Numbered from the stretch's first letter, positions 53,383 through 63,134 are shown. The stretch: 64,000 bases of DNA from an uncultured Eubacteriales bacterium (GCA_948537335.1 CAOUJG010000002.1:1-64000), one strand, 5' to 3'. Numbers and translations: made by a program. Notes: a model not told the origin generated them from the sequence alone.

Positions 53383-54276
53383 ATGAAAAAAACAGTCTTT
53401 AAAGGCTCGGGCGTGGCGCTCGTAACGCCGATGCACAGCGACGGGAGCGTAAATTTCGAGGTTTTGGAGGAAATTCTGGAGTTTCAGATAAAAAATAAAA
53501 CTGACGCGATAATAACTTGCGGCACGACGGGAGAATCGGCTACTATGAGCGATGAGGAGCGCGCTGCGGTGATTGATTTCACGGTGAAAAAGGTTGCGGG
53601 CAGAGTCCCCGTCATAGCTGGTACGGGCAGCAACAGTACCGAGCATGCATTGAAGATGTCTAAAAAGGCCCAAGAGCTGGGTGCGGACGCGGTTTTGGTG
53701 GTGACGCCCTATTATAACAAGACGTCGCAAAGGGGCCTGATTCGCCACTACAGCTGCATCGCTGACAATGTGGACCTGCCGATGATCTTGTACAATGTGC
53801 CGTCGCGCACGGGGGTTTCGATTAGGCCGGAGACCTACGCGGAGCTTGCAAAGCACCCAAACATCGTGGCTACCAAAGAGGCAAACGGCGATCTTTCGGC
53901 CATTGCAAGGACTATAGCGCTTTGTGGCGATGATTTGGCAGTTTATTCCGGCAACGACGATCAGACCGTTCCGATTTTGTCGTTGGGTGGCCAGGGAGTG
54001 ATCTCGGTTTTCGCGAATGTTTGCCCTTACGAGAGCTATGAAATCAATGGAAAATTTTTTGAAGGGGACTTAAACGCTGCTAGGGAGCTGTTTTTGAAGT
54101 CGAATGAGCTTATGGAAGCGCTATTTTGCGATGTAAACCCGATTCCGGTAAAAGAGGCAATGAATCAGCTGGGCTTTAATTGCGGCAGTTGTCGGCTTCC
54201 GCTGGTTTCGCTCTCGGCCGAAAATAAAGATAAATTGGTGACGGCGATGAGAAATTTCGGCGTCGCGACAAAATAA
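53383..54276 (+). CDS. dapA: 4-hydroxy-tetrahydrodipicolinate synthase
   Basis: Condenses pyruvate and aspartate semialdehyde in diaminopimelate/lysine synthesis, 297 residues. The (beta/alpha)8 barrel has CGTTGESATM, the proton-relay Tyr in YNVPSRTGV and the Schiff-base Lys in VATKEANGD near residue 164. The ATG follows ACGGAGGATTA. It lies 30 bases after asd. Confidence 0.96.
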   Translation: MKKTVFKGSGVALVTPMHSDGSVNFEVLEEILEFQIKNKTDAIITCGTTGESATMSDEERAAVIDFTVKKVAGRVPVIAGTGSNSTEHALKMSKKAQELGADAVLVVTPYYNKTSQRGLIRHYSCIADNVDLPMILYNVPSRTGVSIRPETYAELAKHPNIVATKEANGDLSAIARTIALCGDDLAVYSGNDDQTVPILSLGGQGVISVFANVCPYESYEINGKFFEGDLNAARELFLKSNELMEALFCDVNPIPVKEAMNQLGFNCGSCRLPLVSLSAENKDKLVTAMRNFGVATK

Positions 54277-54306
54277 AACGCGGGGAACGCAGATGGGAAG
54301 TGCAAA

Positions 54307-55059
54307 ATGACGAGGATAATATTGAGCGGCGCCGGTGGACAGATGGGTCGGGCCGTTGCGAAGGTGGTGTCGGAGCGAGCGGATTGCGCTATTGTGGGGG
54401 GTGTAAGCAAAAAAATAAGCGCCACGACTGAGTTCCCGGTTGTTGAAGCATTTAGCGGGCTCAGCGCAGAGGCGGATGTGATCATCGATTTTTCGAACCC
54501 CGAGCTGATCGACTCACTTTTATCCTACGCTACTGCTAAAAAGATGCCAGCGGTGATCTGCACAACAGGATTTAACGAAGCTCAGATTGAAAAAATCAAG
54601 GCAGCATCGGAGCGGATCGCAATTTTCTTTTCTAGCAATATGTCGCTAGGGGTGAACCTGTTGATTTCGCTTACCCAAAAGGCCGCAAAAGCCCTGCACC
54701 CCGGCTTTGATATAGAAATCGTAGAAAAGCACCACAACAAAAAAATTGACGCGCCCAGCGGAACGGCGCTGATGATAGCAGGCGCGGTGAAGGCAGCGCT
54801 GGGGCAAAACCTGGAATACGTGTACGATCGGCATCTTTACAAGAAAGCCAGAAGCAAAAACGAAGTAGGCATACATTCTGTGCGGGGCGGAACGATGGTA
54901 GGCGAGCACGAGATCATTTTTGCCGGAAAGGATGAAGTCTTGAGGATATCGCACACCGCGCAGTCAAAGGAAATTTTCGCCGAAGGAGCCGTAAATGCCG
55001 CGAAATTCGTAGTATCAAAGCCAGTCGGGCTATATAACATGGCCGACCTGATGGGATAA
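54307..55059 (+). CDS. dapB: 4-hydroxy-tetrahydrodipicolinate reductase
   Basis: Reduces the DapA product with NAD(P)H, 250 residues. GAGGQMGRAV is the nucleotide loop; the catalytic block EIVEKHHNKKIDAPSGTALMIA near residues 138-160 contains the conserved HH and K. Complete, ending YNMADLMG. Last gene of the asd operon, closed by a hairpin at 55083. Confidence 0.96.
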   Translation: MTRIILSGAGGQMGRAVAKVVSERADCAIVGGVSKKISATTEFPVVEAFSGLSAEADVIIDFSNPELIDSLLSYATAKKMPAVICTTGFNEAQIEKIKAASERIAIFFSSNMSLGVNLLISLTQKAAKALHPGFDIEIVEKHHNKKIDAPSGTALMIAGAVKAALGQNLEYVYDRHLYKKARSKNEVGIHSVRGGTMVGEHEIIFAGKDEVLRISHTAQSKEIFAEGAVNAAKFVVSKPVGLYNMADLMG

Positions 55060-55082
55060 TTAAAAAAATCTTGAAAGAAAAA

Positions 55083-55108
55083 TGGCTAAGCACCGAGCAG
55101 CTTAGCTA
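55083..55108. terminator. Hairpin between dapB and tatD
   Basis: TGGCTAAGC pairs with GCTTAGCTA (9 bp, with one G-T) over an 8-base loop, followed by TTAATTATTTT on the plus strand and TTTTTCTTTC on the minus strand. Confidence 0.75.
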
Positions 55109-55112
55109 TTAA

Positions 55113-55880
55113 TTATTTTACACTTATTTTAGAAAACAGGCGCAATGCGTTTTCTTTAGCACCTCTCAACAGCTCTTCCACCGATATACCGCGCTCCAGA
55201 GCGATTTTATCTGCGGTGAATTTTATCATGCTAGAATCGCATCGTGAGCCTCGATTTGGCTCTGGCGCCAAGTATGGGCAGTCCGTCTCTAGCAAAATCC
55301 GATCTAGCGGCACAGACTTTGCCACGAGCACTGGATTTTTGGCATTTTTAAAGGTCACCACGCCTCCTAGCCCCACATACATGCCCAAATTCACGACCTC
55401 GTTTGCCATCTCAACGCTGCCAGAAAAGCAATGCACCACGCCTTTTGGCGCGTATTTTTTCAAGATTTCAATCGTGTCGGTGTGTGCGTCCCTATCGTGG
55501 ATTATCACTGGCACGTCGAGGGTTTTAGCCAATTTCACTTGCTCTTCAAATTTCGCCTTTTGAGTTTCCCTCGAGGTTTCGTCATAATGGTAATCGAGCC
55601 CGATCTCGCCGATCGCAATGACTTTTTCTTCTGCCAAAAATGAGCTCAAAATGTCAAGATAATCCGGCGGAACGCTATCAACTTCTTGCGGGTGCACGCC
55701 CACGGCCGCCCAAATCAAGGGGTACCTTCGAGCCAGGTTTACTGAGGCTTTTGAAGTCTGAATGTTGCACCCAACGTTGATAATTCCGCACACGTCCGTA
55801 TTAAAAAGTCTACAAATCAAGTCATCACGGTCATTGTCAAAAGCAGCATCGTCATAATGCGCATGAGAATCAAAGATCAT
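55113..55880 (-). CDS. tatD: TatD-family metal-dependent hydrolase
   Basis: 255-residue TIM-barrel nuclease or hydrolase. Metal ligands are in FDSHAHYDD at the N-terminus, GEIGLDYHYD near 92, VPVIIHDRDAH near 125, VVHCFSG near 150 and ETDCPYLAPEPNRG near 200. The family removes 3' ends of DNA and may act in repair or quality control. The start has AGGAGG 8 bases upstream. It is 14 bases from metG, a frequent metG-tatD operon in Firmicutes. Confidence 0.92.
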   Translation of the reverse strand: MIFDSHAHYDDAAFDNDRDDLICRLFNTDVCGIINVGCNIQTSKASVNLARRYPLIWAAVGVHPQEVDSVPPDYLDILSSFLAEEKVIAIGEIGLDYHYDETSRETQKAKFEEQVKLAKTLDVPVIIHDRDAHTDTIEILKKYAPKGVVHCFSGSVEMANEVVNLGMYVGLGGVVTFKNAKNPVLVAKSVPLDRILLETDCPYLAPEPNRGSRCDSSMIKFTADKIALERGISVEELLRGAKENALRLFSKISVK

Positions 55881-55894
55881 GGCAATAAAACCTC

Positions 55895-57466
55895 CTACTT
55901 AGTGCATTTTTCTAACTCCGAGAGCTCTTTTTCTACGTCGATTCTTGGGAAAAGCGGTTCACCTTTTTTAACCGCAGCATCAAGCGGCAAGATTCCCCAT
56001 TTGTTGGCGGTTTCCCAAGTTAGTGCATCCTTCTTAGCACCGATTTGTTGTGCGATGATCGGCGAAGTGTTGGGCATGAAAGGTGTAATCAAGATTGACA
56101 CGATTCGAAGAACTTCGCATAGATTGTACAAAACGCAGGCTAGCCGATTCGCTTTTTCGACATCTCGGCCCAGAGCCCATGGCATCGTCTCGTCGATGTA
56201 TTTGTTGGCCCTTGCAATTAGTTTCCAAACCTCTGACAAGGCGCTTGAAAACTGGAACTGATCCATGTGATGCTTATATTTTTCTCGCAAAGACGTTGCC
56301 ATAAAAATCAGCTCATTGTCAGCGACGGCGCCCTCAAGAGGCTGAGGCAACTTGCCACCGAAGTATTTCTCGATCATAGCGGTTGTGCGAGAAAGCAAAT
56401 TTCCCAAATCGTTCGCCAAATCCGAGTTTATCCGACTTATCAAAGCCTCATTTGTAAAGACGCTGTCCGCCCCAAATGGGATCTCGCGCATCAAGAAATA
56501 TTTGATCGCGTCCACACCGTATCGCTCGCACAAAATTTGCGGATCCACCACATTGCCCTTAGACTTGGACATCTTGGTGCCGTCGCCGAAAAGAAGCCAT
56601 CCGTGGCCATAAATTTTGCGAGGCAAAGGCAAATCCAGCGCCATAAGTATGGACGGCCAGATAATCGCATGAAATCGGACAATCTCCTTGCCCACAAAAT
56701 GGACGTCTGCCGGCCAGTAACGCTTAAAATCGGCGTCGTTGTCGGAACCATAGCCAAGCGCGGTGATGTAGTTGGTAAGCGCATCCAGCCACACATAAAC
56801 CACGTGCTTCCCGTCAAAATCGACTGGCACGCCCCAGTTAAAGCTCGTCCGGCTCACGCACAGGTCATTTATGCCACTCTTGATAAAGCTAATCATCTCG
56901 TTGCGGCGACTTTCGGGCTCCAAAAACTCCGGATGCTCGTCATAGAGCTGCAAAAGCTTATCAGAATATTTAGAAAGCTTGAAGAAGTAGGCTTCTTCCT
57001 TAGTCAACTTCACTTCGCGCCCGCAGTCTGGGCATTTTCCATCAACCAACTGCGTCTCCGTCCAGAAGGATTCGCACGGCGTGCAGTACCAGCCCTCGTA
57101 GTTGCCCTTGTAAATCTCGCCCCTATCGTAAAGTGCGCGAAAGATCTTCTGCACCGCCGCGACGTGATAGCCATCCGTCGTGCGAATGTACTTGTCGTTG
57201 GAAATATCCATAATATCCCAAAGTCGCCGAAACTCCGCGACCAGCCTGTCCACGTACTCCTTGGGCCGCAAGTTTTCCTTAGCTGCGTTCAACTCGATTT
57301 TTTGCCCGTGCTCATCCGTACCCGTCAAAAACATCACATCGTAGCCAACCAAGCGCTTGAACCTAGCCATAACGTCTGCCGCCACGGTGCAGTAGCTGTG
57401 CCCAAGATGCGGGTTGCCCGATGGGTAGTATATCGGCGTTGTAATATAAAAAGTTTTTTTGTCCAT
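55895..57466 (-). CDS. metG: Methionine-tRNA ligase
   Basis: Class I synthetase, 523 residues, the compact form without the C-terminal dimer domain. It shows PIYYPSGNPHLGHSYC (HIGH), a knuckle with CTPCESFWTE and CPDCG for zinc near residues 127-150, and GTKMSKSKGN (KMSKS) near 297. A T-box leader was not recognised in the 87-base gap before it. It is transcribed with tatD behind it. Confidence 0.96.
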   Translation of the reverse strand: MDKKTFYITTPIYYPSGNPHLGHSYCTVAADVMARFKRLVGYDVMFLTGTDEHGQKIELNAAKENLRPKEYVDRLVAEFRRLWDIMDISNDKYIRTTDGYHVAAVQKIFRALYDRGEIYKGNYEGWYCTPCESFWTETQLVDGKCPDCGREVKLTKEEAYFFKLSKYSDKLLQLYDEHPEFLEPESRRNEMISFIKSGINDLCVSRTSFNWGVPVDFDGKHVVYVWLDALTNYITALGYGSDNDADFKRYWPADVHFVGKEIVRFHAIIWPSILMALDLPLPRKIYGHGWLLFGDGTKMSKSKGNVVDPQILCERYGVDAIKYFLMREIPFGADSVFTNEALISRINSDLANDLGNLLSRTTAMIEKYFGGKLPQPLEGAVADNELIFMATSLREKYKHHMDQFQFSSALSEVWKLIARANKYIDETMPWALGRDVEKANRLACVLYNLCEVLRIVSILITPFMPNTSPIIAQQIGAKKDALTWETANKWGILPLDAAVKKGEPLFPRIDVEKELSELEKCTK

Positions 57467-57553
57467 AATTTATCAATCTCCTCAAAACTAAAATGCCCAA
57501 AAACCTAGTTACCATGCGGATATTTTGATTTTCGAAATAGGCCGAATAAGGCG

Positions 57554-58315
57554 CTATGTACAGTTGACGATTTTCAAAAATTCTTCAGCAACCAGAGAAG
57601 CCCCGCCAACAAGGCCTCCATCGATATCATCAATGCTCAGTAGATCGGCAAAATTTTGCGAATTTATCGATCCACCGTACAATATCGGGACGTTATTAGC
57701 CGCTTCGATCCCATAAAGACTGGAAAGAGAGGCCCTAATCACCTTACAAACATGCACTAAATCAGCGTGCTCGATGCATCTACCAGATCCAACCGCCCAA
57801 ACTGGCTCATAAGCGATAATTAAATTTTCTAACTGTGGCGCCAAAACGCCGTTAAGCAACTTTTTTATCTGAATCGAAATTTTCTCGTCCGTAACGCCAA
57901 GATCCCGCTCCAGCAAAGTTTCACCTAAGCAAACAATGGGCGTTAGACCCGATGAAATTGCCAACTTGACCTTTTTATTCGTAGTTTCATCAGTTTCACC
58001 AAAATATTTCCTGCGCTCGCTGTGCCCTAGTATAACGTGATTCACACCGATATTATTCAGCATGGCCGGCGAAATTTCGCCAGTATAAGCACCTTCGTTG
58101 TCAAAATGACAATTCTGCGCACCGATGCAAATTTCTGTGTCCGCCGCCAGATTGGCAACCGTAAGCAAATCCACAAAAGGCACACACAGGATAACCCGGC
58201 AGCAGTCGGCCGTTAAGCCAGATGCTATCTCGCTAAACAAAGCTGCAGCCTCAGCCGGAGCCTTGTTCATCTTCCAATTCCCCACTATTATTCGCGTTTT
58301 TCCACTTTTTTTCAA
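57554..58315 (-). CDS. tpiA: Triosephosphate isomerase
   Basis: Interconverts dihydroxyacetone phosphate and glyceraldehyde-3-phosphate, 253 residues. Active-site residues are present: Lys in VGNWKMNK, His in ILGHSERRKYFGE and Glu in AYEPVWAVGSG; the phosphate loop YGGSINSQN is complete. TTG start behind AGAGGAGAAATTTGA. It lies 45 bases after pgk in the same direction. Confidence 0.95.
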   Translation of the reverse strand: MKKSGKTRIIVGNWKMNKAPAEAAALFSEIASGLTADCCRVILCVPFVDLLTVANLAADTEICIGAQNCHFDNEGAYTGEISPAMLNNIGVNHVILGHSERRKYFGETDETTNKKVKLAISSGLTPIVCLGETLLERDLGVTDEKISIQIKKLLNGVLAPQLENLIIAYEPVWAVGSGRCIEHADLVHVCKVIRASLSSLYGIEAANNVPILYGGSINSQNFADLLSIDDIDGGLVGGASLVAEEFLKIVNCT

Positions 58316-58360
58316 TCAAATTTCTCCTCTAAAACCCAAAAATTTCATAACCAGAACTTA

Positions 58361-59557
58361 TCAATTGTCTGCCAAAGCTGCAACGCCGGGCAGATCCTTT
58401 CTTTCAAAAAGCGCCAAAGAAGCGCCTCCGCCAGTGGACACATACGTCATGCTATTTGCGAAGTTCCCCATCTGAACAGCCGCGGCAGTGTCCCCACCGC
58501 CAACAATAGACATAGTACCGCGGTTTGCAGCGATTGCTGCACCAACACTAAAGGTCCCATGCCGAAAGTGGGCCCACTCAAACACGCCAACTGGCCCATT
58601 CCAAAAGATAGTCCTCGCGCCCGCGATTATATCGCGAAAAACTTGTTCCGTTTTGGGCCCAATGTCCAGCCCAAAGCAGCCGTCCGGGATGCTGTCCGAA
58701 CCAACGACCTCAAAATCCGTGTCAGCAGTGAATTCTCGCCCAACCACATTGTCAACAGGCAGAACAATTCGAACATCTAAGTCCTTCGCCTTGGCCATAA
58801 TGTCCGTCGCGACGCCAATTTTATCTGCCTCAAAAATGGACTGCCCAATAGAATAGCCCAAAGCGTTCAAAAAGGTGTAAGCCATACCGCCCGCGATTAC
58901 CAGCACATCGAGCTTTTCAAGCAGATTATTTATAACGTCGATCTTGTCCGAAATCTTAGCCCCGCCAAATATCCCGACGAAAGGCCGTTCTGGCGCGGTT
59001 AAAGCGCGGCACAAAATTTCAAGCTCTCTCTTCATCAAAAAGCCGCAGACCGCCGGCAAAATCGCAGCCACGCCCACAATAGAAGCATGCGCTCGGTGGG
59101 ACGTCCCAAAAGCGTCGTTAACGTAAATTTGAGCCAAAGATGCCAGCTTTTTTGCGAATTCACGGTCGTTTTGCTCTTCCTCCTTATAAAAGCGAATATT
59201 CTCAAGCAGCGCAATGTCGCCATTCTTCAGCTGATTTAAACTCTCCGGCGCACCATCGCGAATATCTCCACGCACAAACTTAATGTCCAGATTCAAAGCG
59301 CGAGAAAGATAAGCAGCAACGGGCTCCAAAGAAAGCTCAGGCCGGCAAACGCCTTTCGGACGGCCTCGGTGAGAAACAATGATAACAGTAGCACGATTTT
59401 TAATCAGATAGCGAATAGTCCTAAGCGAAGTGTCAATCCGCGTGGTATCGGCGATCTTCCCGTCAGCGCCAAAAGGCACGTTAAAATCGCATCTCAAAAG
59501 GACTCGCTTGCCGCAAACGTCGATGTCCTCAACAGACTTTTTGCCAGAATAATCCAT
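58361..59557 (-). CDS. pgk: Phosphoglycerate kinase
   Basis: Makes ATP from 1,3-bisphosphoglycerate, 398 residues. Signatures RVLLRCDFNVPF, SHRGRPKG, FGTSHRAHAS, GGAKISDKI and GGGDTAAAV are all seen. ATG 59557 is chosen, nine bases after GAAAGG; ATG 59566 abuts that site. gapA is not adjacent. pgk-tpiA form one operon on the minus strand. Confidence 0.95.
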   Translation of the reverse strand: MDYSGKKSVEDIDVCGKRVLLRCDFNVPFGADGKIADTTRIDTSLRTIRYLIKNRATVIIVSHRGRPKGVCRPELSLEPVAAYLSRALNLDIKFVRGDIRDGAPESLNQLKNGDIALLENIRFYKEEEQNDREFAKKLASLAQIYVNDAFGTSHRAHASIVGVAAILPAVCGFLMKRELEILCRALTAPERPFVGIFGGAKISDKIDVINNLLEKLDVLVIAGGMAYTFLNALGYSIGQSIFEADKIGVATDIMAKAKDLDVRIVLPVDNVVGREFTADTDFEVVGSDSIPDGCFGLDIGPKTEQVFRDIIAGARTIFWNGPVGVFEWAHFRHGTFSVGAAIAANRGTMSIVGGGDTAAAVQMGNFANSMTYVSTGGGASLALFERKDLPGVAALADN

Positions 59558-59692
59558 AAGTTTCATCCTTTCAAGTCTCGTGTTGCAACGGTAACTTTTA
59601 GGTCGGTTCGTTGTAGCAATAATGGGCGATAACTTATTTTATTTTTCCATATCAGAAAATATTATAATCTATTTTATGCATGTTATAGGAGT

Positions 59693-60187
59693 TTAGTCGT
59701 CATAATTCCTCAGTTTTCCCTGGCGCAAAAGGCCCGGATAGCCCCACTGGCGCAGAACTTCGTATGCACCAATAGCAACGGAGTTCGATAAATTCAAGCT
59801 CCGAGCCTTTTCCTGCATAGGAATCCGCACCGTACGGTCCATATTGTCGTGCAAAAGAGCTTCATCCAGCCCCGCATCCTCCCGGCCAAACACCAAGTAG
59901 CAGTCACGAGGGTACGAAACCTCAGTGTGCACGCGCTTTGCCTTGGTAGAAAAATAAAAAAACGAGCCATTGTTTTGGCTAAAAAATTCGCGAATTCCCG
60001 CGTAAATATGTACATCCAAAAGGCTCCAATAGTCAAGACCGGCGCGCTTTAGCTTTTTATCGTCAATCTCAAAGCCCAAAGGCCCTACCAAATGCAGACG
60101 AGCAGAGGTTGCAGCGCAAGTGCGAGCGATGTTACCGGTATTTTGAGGAATTTGTGGTTCAATTAGCACAATGTTCAACTCATTCAA
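59693..60187 (-). CDS. trmL: tRNA (cytidine(34)-2'-O)-methyltransferase
   Basis: SPOUT-class (trefoil knot) methyltransferase that modifies the wobble base of tRNA-Leu, 164 residues. Motifs IVLIEPQIPQNTGNIARTCAAT, DCYLVFGREDAGLDEALL and RIPMQEKARSLNLSNSVAIGAYEVLRQ are those of TrmL. TTG start at 60187; a later TTG (60178) is possible and would give the usual LNIVLIEP beginning. No operon partner; about 125 bases before pgk. Confidence 0.93.
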   Translation of the reverse strand: MNELNIVLIEPQIPQNTGNIARTCAATSARLHLVGPLGFEIDDKKLKRAGLDYWSLLDVHIYAGIREFFSQNNGSFFYFSTKAKRVHTEVSYPRDCYLVFGREDAGLDEALLHDNMDRTVRIPMQEKARSLNLSNSVAIGAYEVLRQWGYPGLLRQGKLRNYDD

Positions 60188-60337
60188 AACAGCTCACCGC
60201 CCTCTAGTATACCATTTTTTTTCGCAATTAACAAGCGGCATTTTGCAAAAACAGGAATTTAAATTTACAGCAAAAATTTTGCTAAAAGGGATCGTGGCGG
60301 GCAAAATACTATTAAAATAAATGAGAATGGAGGTACA

Positions 60338-60532
60338 ATGGCGATGAATATGAATGAAAGTAAGAAGAATTGCGCAATGAAGAGCTTTTTGTGTGGAGTT
60401 TTTTGGGGGATGGCTACAGGATGGCTTTTGTTCAGCTATATGCAAAACCCGAAGAAGATGAAACGTAAGGCCATGAAGTGTACGAATGCCGTGGAGGACC
60501 TACTGGACAACGTTCATTACATTTTTAGGTGA
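60338..60532 (+). CDS. Small single-helix membrane protein, 64 residues
   Basis: ATG 60338 lies four bases after GGAGGT; ATG 60344 is better spaced and also possible. One hydrophobic helix (about 16-34: FLCGVFWGMATGWLLFSYM) is followed by a basic helical part (NPKKMKRKAMKCTNAVEDLLDNVHYIFR). The Gly-rich helix plus basic tail recalls YtxH-like proteins, but the match is too short to name. Stands alone. A long hairpin (60554-60598) follows. Confidence 0.6.
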   Translation: MAMNMNESKKNCAMKSFLCGVFWGMATGWLLFSYMQNPKKMKRKAMKCTNAVEDLLDNVHYIFR

Positions 60533-60553
60533 CGAGCGAAGGCCAATAAGTTT

Positions 60554-60598
60554 ATGCATACTGAGTAGATTATCGTAAAAAATTTGCTCGGTATGCAT
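60554..60598. repeat. 12-bp inverted repeat with 21-base loop
   Basis: ATGCATACTGAG and CTCGGTATGCAT pair fully (one G-T). It lies between the small membrane protein and the peptide-binding lipoprotein, with no T tract after it, so it is not a typical terminator. Confidence 0.5.
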
Positions 60599-60743
60599 CA
60601 TAATGCCGAATTAAGAATTTTTTGTAAAATTTTTTGACGTTTTGTGCAATAAAATCGAAATATATGATAAACTAAAACATTATACAACAAAAAACGGGGC
60701 TAACTGCCGCTGGTTTTACATAAATTGTAAAGGTGATTATCGC

Positions 60744-62360
60744 ATGGCAAAAAGGATTTTTTTAATTTTTTTCTGCGCAACGCTGATTATGACGAGCTTT
60801 TCGGGGTGCAAAAAGAATAAAAATTCGCCCGAAAATCAGGTGATAAAATATAACCTGGAGAGCGAGCCGCGCACGCTTGACCCGCAGGTCTGCAACGATT
60901 ACGCCGCCAACATCGTCATTATGAATATCTTTGAAGGCCTGGTCAGGCTCGATGAATCGGGCAACGTAACGCCAGGAGTTGCGACGTCGTGGGATGTCTC
61001 GGACGATGGTATGACGTATACGTTCCACTTGCGTGAGGATGCGGCTTGGTCGGACAAAGCCAAAACGCCCGTAACAGCGCAGGATTTCGTGTTTGGACTT
61101 CAGCGCGCACTCGATAAATACACGAATTCGCCAAAGGCATACACGCTTTACTGCATAAAAAATGCGCGCAAAGTCAACATAGACGTCGCCCCAGCGGATT
61201 CTCTGGGCGTATCAGCCCCAGATGAGCATACGGTGGCCATCGAGCTTGAATACCCCATGGAAAACTTCCTTTCGCTGCTCGCCACAGCGCCAACTATGCC
61301 ATGCAATAAGGCCTTTTTTGAAGGCACCAACGGGCAATACGGTCTGGAGGCAGCCACAATTATCAGTAATGGCGCCTTTAAGGTCAAGACGCGGTACGGC
61401 TGGAGCCACTATAACAGCCTGAGTCTGGTCAAAAACGAAAATTATATCGGTGCGAATGTCTCTGTGCCGGCCGGGGTGGACTTTACTATCGGCAAAGACC
61501 TCACTGATGCGGTAAGTTTGATTACTACCTCTGCGATAGATGCTGCGCTTTTGCCATCATATGAGCAGGTAACAGAGGCCAAGCGCAAGAATCTGGGAAC
61601 GGTCGACTTTAAGGACACCTTGTGGGGCCTTGCTTTCAACACGCAGGACGCTCTGTTTGCGAATTTAAACGTCCGGATGGGCTTTTTGGAGGCTCTAAAT
61701 CGCGACCATATCTTATCGACGATCCCGGAAAACTGCGAAGTTACCGAGAGTCTGGTGCCAGATGGACTCATTGTTAATGGGCAAAACTTTCGAAGTGTCG
61801 CAGGTAAATGCCCATGCTTGACAGCAGACCCTAAGGCCAAGAACCATTTTTACGCCGGTTTGCAACAGTTAAAGCTGAAGACTCTGCCAAAAGTTACGAT
61901 TTTATGCCCCGAAAATCCTAGTATAAAGGCGATTATAAGCAATGCGATAGAGAATTTAAACGATAATCTGGGTTTTTATTTTAACATGGAGCCTATTCCG
62001 GAAGGCGTTTTGAAGTCCAGGGTGGCTTCGATGAACTATCAGGTGGCGTTGGTGCCGATTTCGGCCGAAAGTCCGTTTGCGCTCGACTTTTTGAATGCAT
62101 TTAAGTCTGGAAACAGCAAGAATATCGCCAATCTGAACAGCCCAGAGTACGATAAACTCATTAATAGTGCGGCCTCAGCTAATGCTAAAGATGCTTACCA
62201 GCCGATTGTGGCGGCAGAAAAATACCTCATCGACAACGCCGTTTTTTACCCGATGTACACGCAGAGCAGGTTTTTCGCCTGGTCGAATAAGGTAAAAGGG
62301 CTGATATTCCACAACTACGGCCAGGGTGTCGACTTCTTCTTTGCGACGAAAACGAAATAG
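60744..62360 (+). CDS. Peptide ABC transporter substrate-binding lipoprotein (OppA-like)
   Basis: 538 residues. A lipoprotein signal with Cys22 in SFSGC is followed by the family-5 binding-protein fold: YNLESEPRTLDPQVCND, MNIFEGLVRLDESGNVTPGVATSWDVSDDGMTYTFHLRE and TAQDFVFGLQRAL near 60-130, and the second lobe with LWGLAFNTQDALFANLNVRMGFLEALNRDHI near 290-330. It binds oligopeptides outside the membrane. The ATG follows AAAGGTGATT. No oppBCDF genes are adjacent, so it is an orphan receptor that must use permeases encoded elsewhere. Confidence 0.9.
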   Translation: MAKRIFLIFFCATLIMTSFSGCKKNKNSPENQVIKYNLESEPRTLDPQVCNDYAANIVIMNIFEGLVRLDESGNVTPGVATSWDVSDDGMTYTFHLREDAAWSDKAKTPVTAQDFVFGLQRALDKYTNSPKAYTLYCIKNARKVNIDVAPADSLGVSAPDEHTVAIELEYPMENFLSLLATAPTMPCNKAFFEGTNGQYGLEAATIISNGAFKVKTRYGWSHYNSLSLVKNENYIGANVSVPAGVDFTIGKDLTDAVSLITTSAIDAALLPSYEQVTEAKRKNLGTVDFKDTLWGLAFNTQDALFANLNVRMGFLEALNRDHILSTIPENCEVTESLVPDGLIVNGQNFRSVAGKCPCLTADPKAKNHFYAGLQQLKLKTLPKVTILCPENPSIKAIISNAIENLNDNLGFYFNMEPIPEGVLKSRVASMNYQVALVPISAESPFALDFLNAFKSGNSKNIANLNSPEYDKLINSAASANAKDAYQPIVAAEKYLIDNAVFYPMYTQSRFFAWSNKVKGLIFHNYGQGVDFFFATKTK

Positions 62361-62383
62361 TCGGGCTTTTTGACAAAAATAAA

Positions 62384-62407
62384 GCGGTGCACTATACCGC
62401 GCACCGC
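62384..62407. terminator. Terminator between converging genes
   Basis: GCGGTGC pairs with GCACCGC over a 10-base loop. On the minus strand TTTATTTTTG follows, so it best serves the histidine phosphatase gene. Confidence 0.7.
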
Positions 62408-62420
62408 CGCTACCAGTAGA

Positions 62421-63134
62421 TTATGTCTCGCCGCTGTTTTCGTGAATCTCGTCAGATTCGGATGTGCCGCGAACTAAGTCAACGATATACGCCGATTCTT
62501 CGTCGTTCTCGCGGGCCAGATTGTACGGAACCTTAGCGTAAACCTCAACAACCTTCTGCCGCATCCACAAACTGGGCATAATCCGCACCGAATAGCCGCA
62601 TCCGTTGTTGACGACCCAGTCAAAAAACTTAGCGCGCGGCACGCCAAAGGCCGCAAGGATAGTCATAATCACGCCGCCATGCGTCACAATGGCCGTATCT
62701 TTGATGTCACCTTTAACGACGGTCTCAACAAGACTTTCAAAAGCCGATGTAACGCGCAAGTTAAAAGCTTTTAAGCTTTCGCCGCCGTTAGGGCAAGCTT
62801 TTTCGGAGTTTTTCAACCAAAGCAAAAAGTCCTTGTTGTTTTTGAGCTCATCGGCGGTTTTTCCCTCCCAGTCGCCAAAGTTGCACTCGGCAAAGTCGTT
62901 TTCGATAGTAAAATCGGTGTGCGCCGGGTACAAAATTTCCGCGGTGTGGCGACAACGCAGAAGGGGACTGCAAAAAATCTTGTCAACATAGGGGTAAGTA
63001 GCCTCGCTTTTTAGCTTGTTCAGCCTTGCAACGCCCTCCGCAGACAAATCTACGTCGGTAGCGCCGATGTATTGGCCGTTAAGGTTCGCGTCGGTTAGCC
63101 CGTGCCGAATCAAATGCACCTGATAACTCTTCAT
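62421..63134 (-). CDS. Histidine phosphatase family protein
   Basis: 237 residues. The catalytic His is in LIRHGLTDAN (His11) and the second in AIVTHGGVIM near residue 150; the ECNFGDWEGKTADEL segment with the acid/base Glu is typical of the CobC/GpmB/alpha-ribazole phosphatase branch. The C-terminal about 30 residues after the phosphatase domain are acidic and not conserved in the family as known to me. The substrate is unknown: no cobalamin genes are nearby. Start ATG behind AAAGGAGAA. Confidence 0.88.
   Translation of the reverse strand: MKSYQVHLIRHGLTDANLNGQYIGATDVDLSAEGVARLNKLKSEATYPYVDKIFCSPLLRCRHTAEILYPAHTDFTIENDFAECNFGDWEGKTADELKNNKDFLLWLKNSEKACPNGGESLKAFNLRVTSAFESLVETVVKGDIKDTAIVTHGGVIMTILAAFGVPRAKFFDWVVNNGCGYSVRIMPSLWMRQKVVEVYAKVPYNLARENDEESAYIVDLVRGTSESDEIHENSGET

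Noticed and set aside
56267..57508. 413-codon plus-strand frame opposite metG
   Set aside because: Antisense to a complete metG; no motif.
57467..57553. Possible T-box leader of metG
   Set aside because: The gap is too short and no T-box core sequence or terminator was visible.
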